Assembly (NCBI RefSeq): GCF_963924675.1
Contig: NC_089238.1
Location: forward strand, 39,698,879 to 39,762,878
Source of the DNA: Phocoena phocoena
Taxonomy: Eukaryota > Chordata > Mammalia > Artiodactyla > Phocoenidae
Direction of reading: 5' to 3'
Length of the DNA: 64,000 nucleotides
Position numbers and translations under genes: made by a program. Below are positions 1-8,525 of this stretch, piece by piece. Each line of letters begins with the position of its first letter. The first letter of the stretch is position 1. The notes under the pieces were generated by a model, which made no database searches, had not been told where the DNA came from, and saw only the letters and a program-made list of their open reading frames with translations.

Positions 1-157
1 CACATTTGCCTCTGAACACAGACCCGGCATCCAACTGACGTGGGCCGCATGCGGCAGAGGGAGTGGGTTGCTTATCCCTCGGCAAATCTCCTCCGGGGTC
101 CCGCATGGAAACCCGTCCCACTCTGACTTCTTCCCGCTAATGGACCCGGCCCCACAG

Positions 158-372
158 ACCACGCACCTGCACGCACGTGCAAATACTGACAGACCACGTG
201 CACACGCGTGTTCTCAGTCCCACCTATCTGTACACACGACGGCGTGCACACCTCACACACAGATGGGCACTTAGGTACGTGCAGCCTTCTGCAGACAGGT
301 GCAGGCACCCGCGCTCACGCACACCAGCCAGGACCATACACTGGGTCCCGTAGATTTACACACACGTGGGGC
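158..372. repeat. Degenerate CA/TG-rich simple repeat
   Basis: Interrupted stretches of cacac, gcacg and cacgtgcac motifs. The long reading frames here on both strands come from the low-complexity composition and are not genes. Confidence 0.6.
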
Positions 373-1023
373 ACTTACAACGTCCAACGCTGCAACTGCA
401 GCCACAGCTTATATTTAAAGCATTTCCCTGGCTCTCCAGTGGAAAATAAATTTCTTTTCACACTCCCAGATTCGCTATCTCCAATCCAGTGCCAATTTCC
501 ATTTAAAAAATGACACCCAAGGGAGACCGAGAACCTAGAAAGGGAAATGAATCGCAGCCCGACAGGTACTGGCCCTGAGCGTCCTTACGGCGTGGTGTGG
601 CTGATGCCATAGCAGCCTGTCTTGGTGGCCGGGACAAAAGGGCACGGGCAGAGGGCACTATCTGAATAGGAGTATCGGGCTGGCGCCGAGGCCAGTGAAA
701 ATGAACAGGGCGAGGGTTCACGGCCCACAGCGGGCACTGGGGCAGTGAGGCCAACAGGTTAGGGGAGGAGAGGGGCAGCAGCGCCCATGGACGAGTCCAG
801 GGCTACCCAGTGGCCATGCAGGTGGTGCTGCCTCTGAACGATGCAAGACAGCAGGGGTGGAGGTGGGAGGATTGTATGACTTTCTGGAAAGTCCTATGGC
901 AGCTTGGACCCTCACTGGGAAGTTATTTCTGCCCCTCTGTAGCAGTGCAGGCAGGATGCGAAGAATGAGGTAGCTGCCAAAACCCTCACTAAAACGAGAG
1001 AAATCAGGAAAGCCCTGATAAAG
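373..1023. other. Intergenic sequence without recognised feature
   Basis: Mixed-composition DNA. Reading frames are short or lack any family resemblance, and I recognise no repeat or RNA gene. The first 157 bases of the window are likewise unassigned. Confidence 0.5.
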
Positions 1024-1395
1024 TATTAGTTTGCTGAGGCTGCCGTGACAAAGTACCACAACCAGGAGGTTTAAACAACAGATGTACTGTCTCAGGGTTC
1101 TGGAGGCTGCAAGTCTGAAATCAAGGTGTGGGCAGGGCTGGTTCCTTCCAAGGACTGGGAAGGATCGATCTGCTCTGGGCCTCTCTCCTTTGGCTTGTAG
1201 ATTGGCCGTCTTCTCCCTTCTCACAGGTTTCCTGCTATGTGTGTCGGTGTCCAAATTTCCCCACATTATAAGGACGCAAGTCATACTGGAGTAGGGCCCA
1301 TCCTAAAGATCTCATTTTAACTTGATTCCCTCTGTAATATCCAAATAAGGTCACGTTCTGAGTCCTGGGGGTTAGGAGGCCAACAGTTTACCCCC
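1024..1395 (+). repeat. Old MaLR (MLT1-type) LTR relic
   Basis: The stretch starts with a tattagtttgctgaggctgc motif, continues with ggttctggaggctgcaagtc, and ends in an ataaggtcacgttc-like tail. This layout is shared with the MLT1 family of ERVL-MaLR LTRs and resembles the copies at 21918 and 49577. Divergence is high, so the subfamily is uncertain. Confidence 0.55.
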
Positions 1396-2195
1396 ACGTC
1401 ACCCCAAGACGAAACACCTCAACAGCAGGACGGACCAAGACACTGGGGTGGAGTGTGTCCTGTGGTCCCGGACTGAGCAGGTCGGCAGTCAGACAGACAG
1501 ACCACGATTCCTGGGGGCCTCTCACAGTTTTCAAAGCAAATCAAGGCTCTGTGCCGTGTTTTCAAGTTTTCCGTTAGAGTCCTGTGCTGTGTTTTGACGT
1601 TTTCCGTTTTCACTCGCTTATTTTTCTTGCAAAATCATCTCTCCAGAAGGAAGAATGCCTTTGTGTTCCTAACTGAGAATGGGCACCGTTTCGTGTGCCG
1701 GTCGGGCTCACTGGAATTCGATCTGTGAGGCTCATGTGGGCTTACCTCCAAAGAGTTAGTGAACGAAGCCAACGTCTTGTAAAAACCGTAGTTTACAACT
1801 TCAAGTAAACAAACACAGTTTTCTACAAACATTCTAACAAATTTAGTTTCCTATCACAAGCAGTCACAGTCTCAAATGTACAAGTCAGCAGTCCTTGGAA
1901 CTATGAAAATAAACCTTTCAATATTTCAGGAACACTCCTCGTCCCCTTAGGAAAATCAACTTTATGATGACAAGATACAGAATAAACACAGCTTTCGCTT
2001 GAATTCCGTGGCAACTGGTATGTAAATATTTGCTGCACTTCTCTCGTCTATCTAAATAAAGGCTAATGGCTAATTCAGGGTTTTGCATCCTTAAAAGTGC
2101 TTGTGTCCTCTCCAGGCATCTGCTCCTGAAGCTGGAAGCCTCTGGCCTCAACTTAATTTTAATCAAAAGTCTGATTTTAAAGTGTTTGGAGTTCA
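1396..2195. other. Intergenic sequence; small internal duplication
   Basis: No gene seen. At about 1551-1610 an imperfect unit of about 33 bp (tgtgccgtgttttcaag / tgtgctgtgttttgacg, each followed by ttttccgtt) occurs twice in tandem. The AT-rich part after 1800 has no recognised repeat. Confidence 0.4.
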
Positions 2196-2198
2196 TCA

Positions 2199-2260
2199 TT
2201 TTTTTTTTTTAATTTTTATTGGAGTGTAGTTGATTTACAATGTTGTGTTAGCTTCAGGGA
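2199..2260 (-). repeat. L1 3'-end fragment, antisense
   Basis: A poly-T run is followed by the complement of a cetartiodactyl L1 3' terminus (attggagtgtagttgatttac). The same motif recurs at 29150 in the same orientation and at 59130 in the opposite one. Only about 60 bases are present. Confidence 0.6.
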
Positions 2261-2354
2261 GCTTCTGGCAAACACTCCCAGGGCCCCTTTTTGGGAAGTC
2301 ATGACCTTGAGGGGGTCCTGGGGCAAATTAAGTTAAGACAAAGCCCAGTTCAGG

Positions 2355-2530
2355 AGCAGAGACCCGGGGACGGGTTGGCCTGAGTTGGAATCGCAGCTCT
2401 GCCCCACACTAGCCACGTGGCCTCGCCCAAAGCATGTTAACTTCTTTCTCCAAGTCTCAGTTTTCTCATTTGTAAAATGGGGACAATAATAATACCAGTT
2501 TCACTAGATTATTGTGAGAATTAAATGAGG
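2355..2530 (+). repeat. MIR SINE fragment
   Basis: Typical MIR order: ggaatcgcagctctgcc, a tgtggcct-like element, then tctcagttttctcat, tgtaaaatggggac and gtgagaattaaatgagg. This is an ancient tRNA-derived SINE with no coding content. Confidence 0.75.
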
Positions 2531-3640
2531 TGATATGTGGGTGATGGATGCTATGATGTGTCTCCCGCTTCAGAAACGAAAACCTTGTTTCCGCCAGAAG
2601 ACGGCCTCCAGCTGTCAGCCCTCCTCGGGGGGGTTGCCTCAGCTGCAGAAAACTGCCTTGCCCAAGGTCACATCTCCTTCCAAGGGCAGCCTGCATTAAT
2701 GACTGATCAGTGTAGGGGTATAAAGGCCCAGCGCCCTTGTCCCCACTCAGCCAGCTCCAGGGGACCATCCCAGCTCCAGAGCTTCCTGTGGGGCTGGCCG
2801 AGCTCTTTGCTGGGACTGCATCACGGCTCAACTCCCCCTCTGCCCAATCCTGCTTCTTACCCCTTCCTTCCCCGGGTGCTGAGCCCGAGACACCCCCTCC
2901 TCCTTCATGACCATCCTGCCCTCAAGTCTTTGACTCAGAGTCTGCTTCCCCAGCAAGAACAATATGTTACAAGATGTGAAGTGTTCAAAGAAGTGCCTGG
3001 CACAGAGTCAGCATCATTTAAAGTGCATGTTAAATAAAAAGGTAGAAGACGTAGTAGTCACAGAATGTCCTCCATGCCTTGGGAGGCCACTGGTGTCTGG
3101 ATCCAAATTTGCCTTAGAGGCAGATACTTTGGGGAAGATCTTAGAATGGGACAGAGGAAACATAATCAGACTGTATGCCTCCAGGCCAGGGAGAGCCTAA
3201 AGCAACTCCCCGGGAAGGAGAGAAGGAAGTAAAGATTTGGGGTTGCTCTCTACCTCACTGCCTTGAAGCTGTCTGGCAGAGACTGGTGGAGAGGTGGGAG
3301 ACGTGGAATCTGTCTCCTGAATTCTTCAAATTCTATTTTCATAGAGATCTCTGGATGCTTTCTGCTGTTGCAGCGGAACACTATCCCGGAACAAGAACGT
3401 CTGGGACAAACAGAAGAGCAGAATTTAGACCAGAGCCAGACAGACATCTAGGACAGTTCTTAGCCACAGGTGCCTGGGGCAGGATGTGAGTTTTTCATTT
3501 AAAACTTCCAAATTCTCAGCTTTTAAATCTCTCCACTGTGATATGGGGCCCACTCCCAACCAAGGGATAACAGGACTGACCATGTAGACCCTGACTCTTA
3601 CCACTAGTCAACTTGGACAAGTATCCATCCTCCCCATTAA
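2531..3640. other. Intergenic sequence without recognised feature
   Basis: Contains a reading frame of 166 codons at 2537-3037. It has no recognisable domain, no start context and no splice pattern, so I treat it as chance. Confidence 0.45.
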
Positions 3641-4130
3641 AAAGCAGACATCAGAGGCATGAGACTAGTGATAACGCTAAGAAAGGGCTGTTGATGCAGG
3701 GGAATCCCATAGAAGGCAGAGATTAATTCTGTCTGGAGAAATGAGGGTAGGCTTCCTGAAGGAGGTGATATTCAAAGTGGGTTTTGACAGATGAATAGAA
3801 GTTCTCCAATCACACAAAGTACAGAGAGATTTCTAGGAAATAGCACATCCACTGACACCTAAGACACATACAAGCAGAGAATCTTTAAGAAAAGTTTAGG
3901 TGATTTGGTTTGGCTGGAGTTTGGGGTATTGAGAACTAGCTTGAAAGGAAGTAGGAGAATCACACAGGGACCTGCTCATGGCTGACCCAGAATACCATAT
4001 CAAAGAACTTGAACTTTATTCTGAAGATGATGGGGCACCCACAGGAGCTCCTGAGCAGTGGACTGCCCACACCAGACATGGTTTTTGGAAATATAAGTCA
4101 TATGGTTGGTGTGGGAGAAAGGGGAAGGGT
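3641..4130 (+). repeat. Ancient interspersed repeat, family not settled
   Basis: Motifs such as gggtaggcttcctgaagg, ggtttggctggagtttgg and gaactttattctgaag match a widespread old mammalian repeat of L2-like appearance. Related motifs recur near 14090-14240, 32460-32700, 42530-42700, 44910-45030 and 46260-46370. The 77-codon frame at 3978-4211 lies inside it and is not a gene. Confidence 0.4.
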
Positions 4131-5400
4131 TCACCTGACCACAAGACACATCTTTCCAGCTTGGGCTGGTCAACTAGGAAGCCAAAACCTGGGTTTTGCA
4201 CATCTACGTGAAAGCCAGACGACAACACAGGTTTGAAAAGGACAGAAGGCCCACAGTTGGAGGAAACCAGAGAGCTGGAACAGTTTCCTCTTAAACAGCT
4301 GTGGTGTACAAGCATTTGGATTTGGTTTGATTATTTAAATGAAATGTACTTCTCAATGCCTCTCCTTGTTTTATGTCAACATCTGAGGTGGCTGCAACAC
4401 TATCCAGACGATCTGGGGACTTTCTCAGCCAACAGCAGACGCTTAGCCACGAGCCACAACTGGAGAGCCCATTGTTCTATGGAATTTCCAGCCATAAAAG
4501 GACCCAGATGTTCTAAGATGATTTTCTTGGTGCTGAAAAGATGCCAGTTCTCAGCAAAGAACGGCCAAAGAGATGGGTGTCTTAGAGCAGTTTCCCTGGG
4601 AAACTCTGGGATGGATCTTTGCACATAGGAGGTTTATTGGGGAGTGTTTCTGGTAGATGTACCGGAAGGGAAGAGGGGAAGGCAGGGTTGGGTGGAGGGA
4701 GAAGCTGACCCACAAATGCAGCAGCGGAGGCCTCAGCCGATCCTACGAAAGCTTTGGACCTGGGGAGGCCCCAAACTGAGGCAAGGAGGCAGGTCTTGAT
4801 ATCACGTGTATGGGCCACAGGGGAGCATAACATTGCACAAGGAAGTTCCCACCAGCTGAGGGCGATGCCCAGTAAGTGATGCAGCCAGGAACGGATACAC
4901 TCCTCAGCTGAGGGGTGGGTGTGTGAGCCCTGAAGGGGGGAACTGGGCCAAGCACCCCAATATCTACCACAGGGGGGATCTACGTCGGCCTCGTGGTCCA
5001 TGAGCCCCCAAACGTGCAGCCAGAGCTAGATTCAGAGACAAGGGAGGGGGAGGGGGACCGTCTGCCCAATTCAATCCACAAAGTACGGTCTCTGCAGTCC
5101 TCCAGGTCAGCAAAGTGATGTCTAAGCTCTGGGGTTGCCTTGATGGACAACAGTGCCAGAAGCCTCTGAGCAGCTACAAAACTCAGCTGGAGACCCAGGA
5201 TTACTCCAGAGAGATCAGCCACTGTGGACTATCTACAGGGCGTGGCCCATCCAGACAAGCATCAACATTTTTATATTGATTACATGTAAATCAAGGTACC
5301 ACCGGAATCAACTATGAAACTTTTTAAAACCTGCACATGCCTCCCTACCCCTACCCCAGTTCCTGCTTCAGAAAGTCTGGGATGGGCCTGGGAACCCACA
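4131..5400. other. Intergenic sequence without recognised gene
   Basis: Several reading frames of 70-140 codons overlap on both strands with no shared homology signal. The motif ggaggtttattggggagtg near 4628 and a similar agtttacttggggagtg near 63340 hint at a shared unidentified old repeat. Confidence 0.4.
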
Positions 5401-5402
5401 TA

Positions 5403-5615
5403 CGGTTGACCTTTAAACAAGGTTAGGGGCACCGGCCCCTCAGGCAGTCAAAAGTCCAGGTATACCTTTACAGTCAGCGCTCCATGTAAGCCATTCCACA
5501 CCCGTGGATTCAACCACCCACTGACCGTGTGGTGCTGTAGTATGTACTCACTGAAAACAATTCGAGTATAAGTGGAATAGTGCAGTTCAAATCCATGTTG
5601 TTCAAAGGTCAACTG
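5403..5615. mobile_element. Non-autonomous TA-flanked DNA transposon (Tc/mariner-Tigger-like MITE)
   Basis: The left end CGGTTGACCTTTAAACAA (5403-5420) pairs with the right end, whose complement is CAGTTGACCTTTGAACAA (5598-5615): 16 of 18 positions match. A TA dinucleotide sits just outside each end (5401-5402 and 5616-5617), the target duplication of the Tc1/mariner superfamily. At 213 bp it has no transposase. The exact family name is not certain. Confidence 0.8.
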
Positions 5616-5617
5616 TA

Positions 5618-5985
5618 TTTCAGAAGCTGCATGGTTGGTTCTAACGTGCGGGCCTCTTTGAGGCCTCTCTCCTAGACCAGCCCGGACTGACGAGCATCCA
5701 GACTCGTGTAGCCCTGGGGCCACAGACTCAAAGGCCCAGAGGGCTCAGGCGGGTATCACTGTTACATGCAGTGAGTGGAGTGGGACGTCGTGAGCACAGA
5801 GTGGAGAGGGCACAGGACCCCACCTGGGGGGATCAGGTCTCAGTTCCAACTGATAGCTGATAAATGGGAATGGGGTCTCAGTGAGACTAGAGCTTTCCAG
5901 ATAAACTAGAAATCCAGACTTTTATGTGAAATCTCCTGAAGTTAAAAGGTTGGCAATTAACTCAAATATTCTTAAACTTTTTCTA
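5618..5985. other. Intergenic sequence without recognised feature
   Basis: No gene, RNA or clear repeat seen. Confidence 0.4.
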
Positions 5986-5987
5986 AA

Positions 5988-6172
5988 CAGCAAGGTCCTA
6001 CTGCAGAGCACACGGAGCTATATTCAGTATCCTGTGATAAACCATAATGGAAAAGAATATGGAAAAGAATGTATATACGTATAACTGAATCACTTTGCCG
6101 TACAGCAGAAATTAACACAACACTGTAAATCAAATATACTTCAATAAAATTAAAAACAACAAAAAATATTTT
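5988..6172 (+). mobile_element. Truncated L1 3' end
   Basis: Contains gcaaggtcctactgcagagc, ataactgaatcactttgccg, aacacaacactgtaaatcaa and then cttcaataaaattaaaaac, the 3' untranslated end of the cetartiodactyl L1 lineage. It is 5' truncated with no open reading frame. Confidence 0.8.
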
Positions 6173-6234
6173 TAAACTTTTTGTAAGCCACATAATCTGT
6201 AATCTGCAGGCCTGGTTCTGTCCTTGGGGTACCA

Positions 6235-6432
6235 TTTCATGACTTCTGGTGTAGATCCCTCCATATTAAGCAGGGTGAAGAGTTCTACACAGAACAGGGG
6301 AGGCCGAGGGTTGACCAATATGGACAATTCTGAACTAAGCAGGCTAGCTCTCCTGGATTTGACGGCATGGATAGTTTCGGATGGAACAGGGTAGACCACC
6401 GAATGTGACAGTTCTAGGTTAGACAGTATAGA
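6235..6432. repeat. Degenerate minisatellite patch, left of the provirus
   Basis: Short motifs recur at irregular 20-30 bp spacing: gttgaccaatatggacaatt, tggatagtttcggatgg, aacagggtagaccac, gacagtatagactag. The same vocabulary returns at 13840-13995 beyond the provirus. The unit is not crisp, so this is a description of pattern rather than a named family. Confidence 0.45.
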
Positions 6433-6628
6433 CTAGTGGTTCCCAATTGGGGGTGATTTTGCCTCAAGGGGCCTTGTCAATGTCTGGAGACATTTTTTAC
6501 TGTCACAACTCAAGGTGGGTAGAGGCCAGGGATGCTGCTAAATATCCCACAATGCACAGGACAGCCACCCCCATCCCTAACAAAGTATTTATCCATCCGA
6601 AAAGTCAACAGAGCCGCTACTGAGAAAC
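6433..6628 (+). mobile_element. MER5A-like hAT (Charlie) relic, target of the provirus
   Basis: Begins agtggttcccaattgggggtg and continues with tgtctggagacattttt, gtagaggccaggatgctg-like and aatgcacaggacagcc motifs, the layout of MER5A. It ends with ctgagaaac, the terminal inverted repeat region, exactly where the retroviral LTR begins. Confidence 0.8.
6625..6628. repeat. Provirus target-site duplication, left copy (AAAC)
   Basis: AAAC lies directly before the LTR's TG and again directly after the 3' LTR's CA at 13401-13404. A 4-bp duplication is typical of gammaretroviral integration. Confidence 0.85.
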
Positions 6629-6671
6629 TGTGGGGCCTTTAGGGACTTTCCACCCCCTCACTTGTTCCCGT

Positions 6672-6761
6672 AAACCAATTCTTCTCCCTATCGTGCGCCA
6701 CTCCTTCTCCCTATCGAAACCAATTCTTCTCCCTATCGTGCGCCACTCCTTCTCCCTATCG
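6672..6761 (+). repeat. 45-bp tandem duplication in the U3 region of the 5' LTR
   Basis: Two exact copies of a 45-bp unit that starts aaaccaattcttctcccta and ends ctccctatcg. The 3' LTR has one copy. Enhancer-region repeats of variable copy number are common in gammaretroviral U3, and an effect on transcription is an inference only. Confidence 0.9.
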
Positions 6762-6976
6762 AAACCAATTCTTGGAGTTTTTCAGTTGACGGGGACTTGC
6801 CAGACAGCGGGTAATTTTCCAGTTGCCCGTAACAGGTATACGCCCTAACCGCCACAATGAACAGACAACTATAACGGCCAGAAGGTGGGGCAAAAGTTCC
6901 TAAGCCAATGAATTCAAAAGTCACCACATTTACCCAATCATTGTGAGAATATACCCGCCCTATGAGTAAATAAACC

Positions 6977-6984
6977 TATAAAAA
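6977..6984 (+). promoter_or_regulatory. LTR TATA box
   Basis: TATAAAAA lies 84 bp before the poly(A) signal, a normal layout for the U3/R border. The same box is at 13229-13236 in the 3' LTR. Confidence 0.75.
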
Positions 6985-7060
6985 GTATGTGATTCCGCTT
7001 TTAGGGGTTCCCCATCGGCCTCCTGCGTGAGGTTCAGGGAACCCCGGTGCATCGGCTCCT

Positions 7061-7066
7061 AATAAA
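7061..7066 (+). promoter_or_regulatory. LTR polyadenylation signal
   Basis: AATAAA in the R region, followed by a GT-rich stretch (cttgcgtgttg). The equivalent in the 3' LTR is at 13313-13318. Confidence 0.75.
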
Positions 7067-7150
7067 CCTCTTGCGTGTTGCAGCGGCTCTCGACTCTTGG
7101 CGGTTCTTGGGCGAGTTGGAATCCTTCGTAGACCGTTTGGGTCTAACATT

Positions 7151-7168
7151 TGGGGGCTCGTCCGGGAT
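7151..7168 (+). promoter_or_regulatory. Primer binding site for tRNA-Pro
   Basis: TGGGGGCTCGTCCGGGAT, two bases (tt) after the LTR end, is the 18-nt complement of the 3' end of tRNA-Pro. Murine leukaemia-type gammaretroviruses use the same primer. The site looks undamaged. Confidence 0.92.
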
Positions 7169-7420
7169 CCCCACTCGCCCCCGGGTCACAAGAACATCGG
7201 GAGTCGGAGGTATCAGGTAGGCTCGAGCCCAATTGTCTGTTTGTTTGTCGTTTGTTTGTTGCTAGCCGCCATTAGGAAAAAGCCGTGCGAACCGGCTTGC
7301 TGTGGAATCTGTATTGGACTCCTGGCTAGGCAGACGTGCCGAAAGCTGGTGTCCACGGGCCCCGGGGGACGCCCTGGTGGTCCATCTGGAAGGAGAAACA
7401 AATTTTGTCTCCCCTTCATC

Positions 7421-7556
7421 TGGTTCTGGCAGGTTATATAAGCTGCCATCTGAATTTGAGTTGGTTTCGGGTTTAAGTTCGCGGCGGCTGGTTCTGGCAG
7501 GTTATATAAGCTGCCATCTGAATTTGAGTTGGTTTCGGGTTTAAGTTCGCGGCGGC
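7421..7556 (+). repeat. 68-bp tandem duplication in the retroviral leader
   Basis: The unit 7421-7488 (tggttctggcaggttatata ... gcggcggc) is repeated without visible change at 7489-7556, just upstream of gag. This is the part of the genome where packaging signals of gammaretroviruses lie, so a duplicated packaging element is possible but unproven. Confidence 0.9.
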
Positions 7557-7625
7557 AATATCAATGTGTGTCTTTTGAAATTTTATTGTTTTTCTGTACT
7601 ATTATCTTTCTTTTGACGGACGACA

Positions 7626-8525
7626 ATGGGACGAACTATGACGACTCCTCTTTCTCTTACCCTAAGCCACTGGACTGAAGTTAGGGCTAGGGCCCACAAC
7701 CTTTCGGTAGAAGTAAGGAAAGGAAAATGGCAAACGCTGTGTACCTCTGAGTGGCCTACATTTCAGACAGGGTGGCCACCCGAAGGATCTTTTTTGTTAG
7801 ATAAGGTTGGGCTAGTCAAGTCTAGGGTCTTTAACACAGGACCCCACGGACACCCAGACCAGATACCATATATCTTGGTCTGGGAAGATCTAGTTCTCTC
7901 CCCGCCTCCGTGGGTCCGGCCCTTTGTTTCCTCAACAGGCACGTCTGCATGCGCTCCAGCACAATCGGAGATATTGGCCCTGAAGAAAACCCCAGACACG
8001 GAAAAGTCATCTGCTGCCCCGGACCCGCCAAAGGCGATATATCCTGACCTGCAGTCTGATTTGCTTCTTCTAGATTCCCCACCTCCTTATCCTCCGGCCC
8101 TAAATCCCATGTCGCCCCTAGGACCCCCAGCTTCACAACCCTCCGCACCAGTAGGGCCACCTGTTATGGCGGAAAGGGGGGGTCCCTCGGCGGGCACCAG
8201 AAGCCGGAGGGCTGTTTCCCCGGATTCTACTGCTTTACCCCTTAGAGAATATGGCCCCCCCGATAACCACGGGAATAGGCCCCTTCAATACTGGCCCTTT
8301 TCCTCTGCAGATCTTTATAATTGGAAGATGCATAACCCTACTTTCTCTGAAAACCCACAGGCTCTTACTGCTCTAATAGAGTCTCTTGTCTTCTCCCACC
8401 AACCCACCTGGGATGATTGTCAACAGCTCCTCCAGACTCTCCTCACAACTGAGGAGAGGCAACAGGTTCTCCTGGAGGCTAAAAAATGTGTTAGGCGCCA
8501 ATGGACAACCTACCCAGTTGCCTAA
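7626..8525 (+). pseudogene. gag: gag, 5' part (matrix, p12-like, capsid N-terminal), frameshifted
   Basis: A frame of 299 codons starting with ATG and a glycine at position 2, the N-myristoylation signal of gammaretroviral matrix. A PPPY late-domain motif (residues 152-155, 8079-8090) sits in the proline-rich p12-like segment. The frame then enters capsid, recognised by [15 protein letters not shown] and a [11 protein letters not shown] motif. Homology leaves this frame between 8481 and 8500, next to a run of six A, and continues one frame over, so the native Gag reading is broken. The last residues before the stop at 8525 are out-of-frame. Gag would normally direct assembly and packaging. 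This piece alone lacks capsid C-terminal and nucleocapsid. Confidence 0.88.

Larger units (their letters stand above)
6629..7148 (+). repeat. 5' LTR (520 bp)
   Basis: Runs from TGTGGGGCC to GTCTAACA. It holds a CCAAT-like tacccaatca near 6931, a TATAAAAA box at 6977-6984 and an AATAAA poly(A) signal at 7061-7066. A 45-bp unit (6672-6716) is repeated in tandem at 6717-6761, making this LTR 45 bp longer than the 3' copy. All remaining positions I compared are identical to 12926-13400. Confidence 0.93.

Noticed and set aside
2537..3037. 166-codon frame
   Set aside because: Not recognisable, starts in the tail of a MIR, and shows no exon signals.
7097..7544. Reading frames of 80-114 codons starting in the LTR and leader
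   Set aside because: They lie in non-coding LTR/leader DNA, cross the 68-bp duplication and resemble no Gag product.
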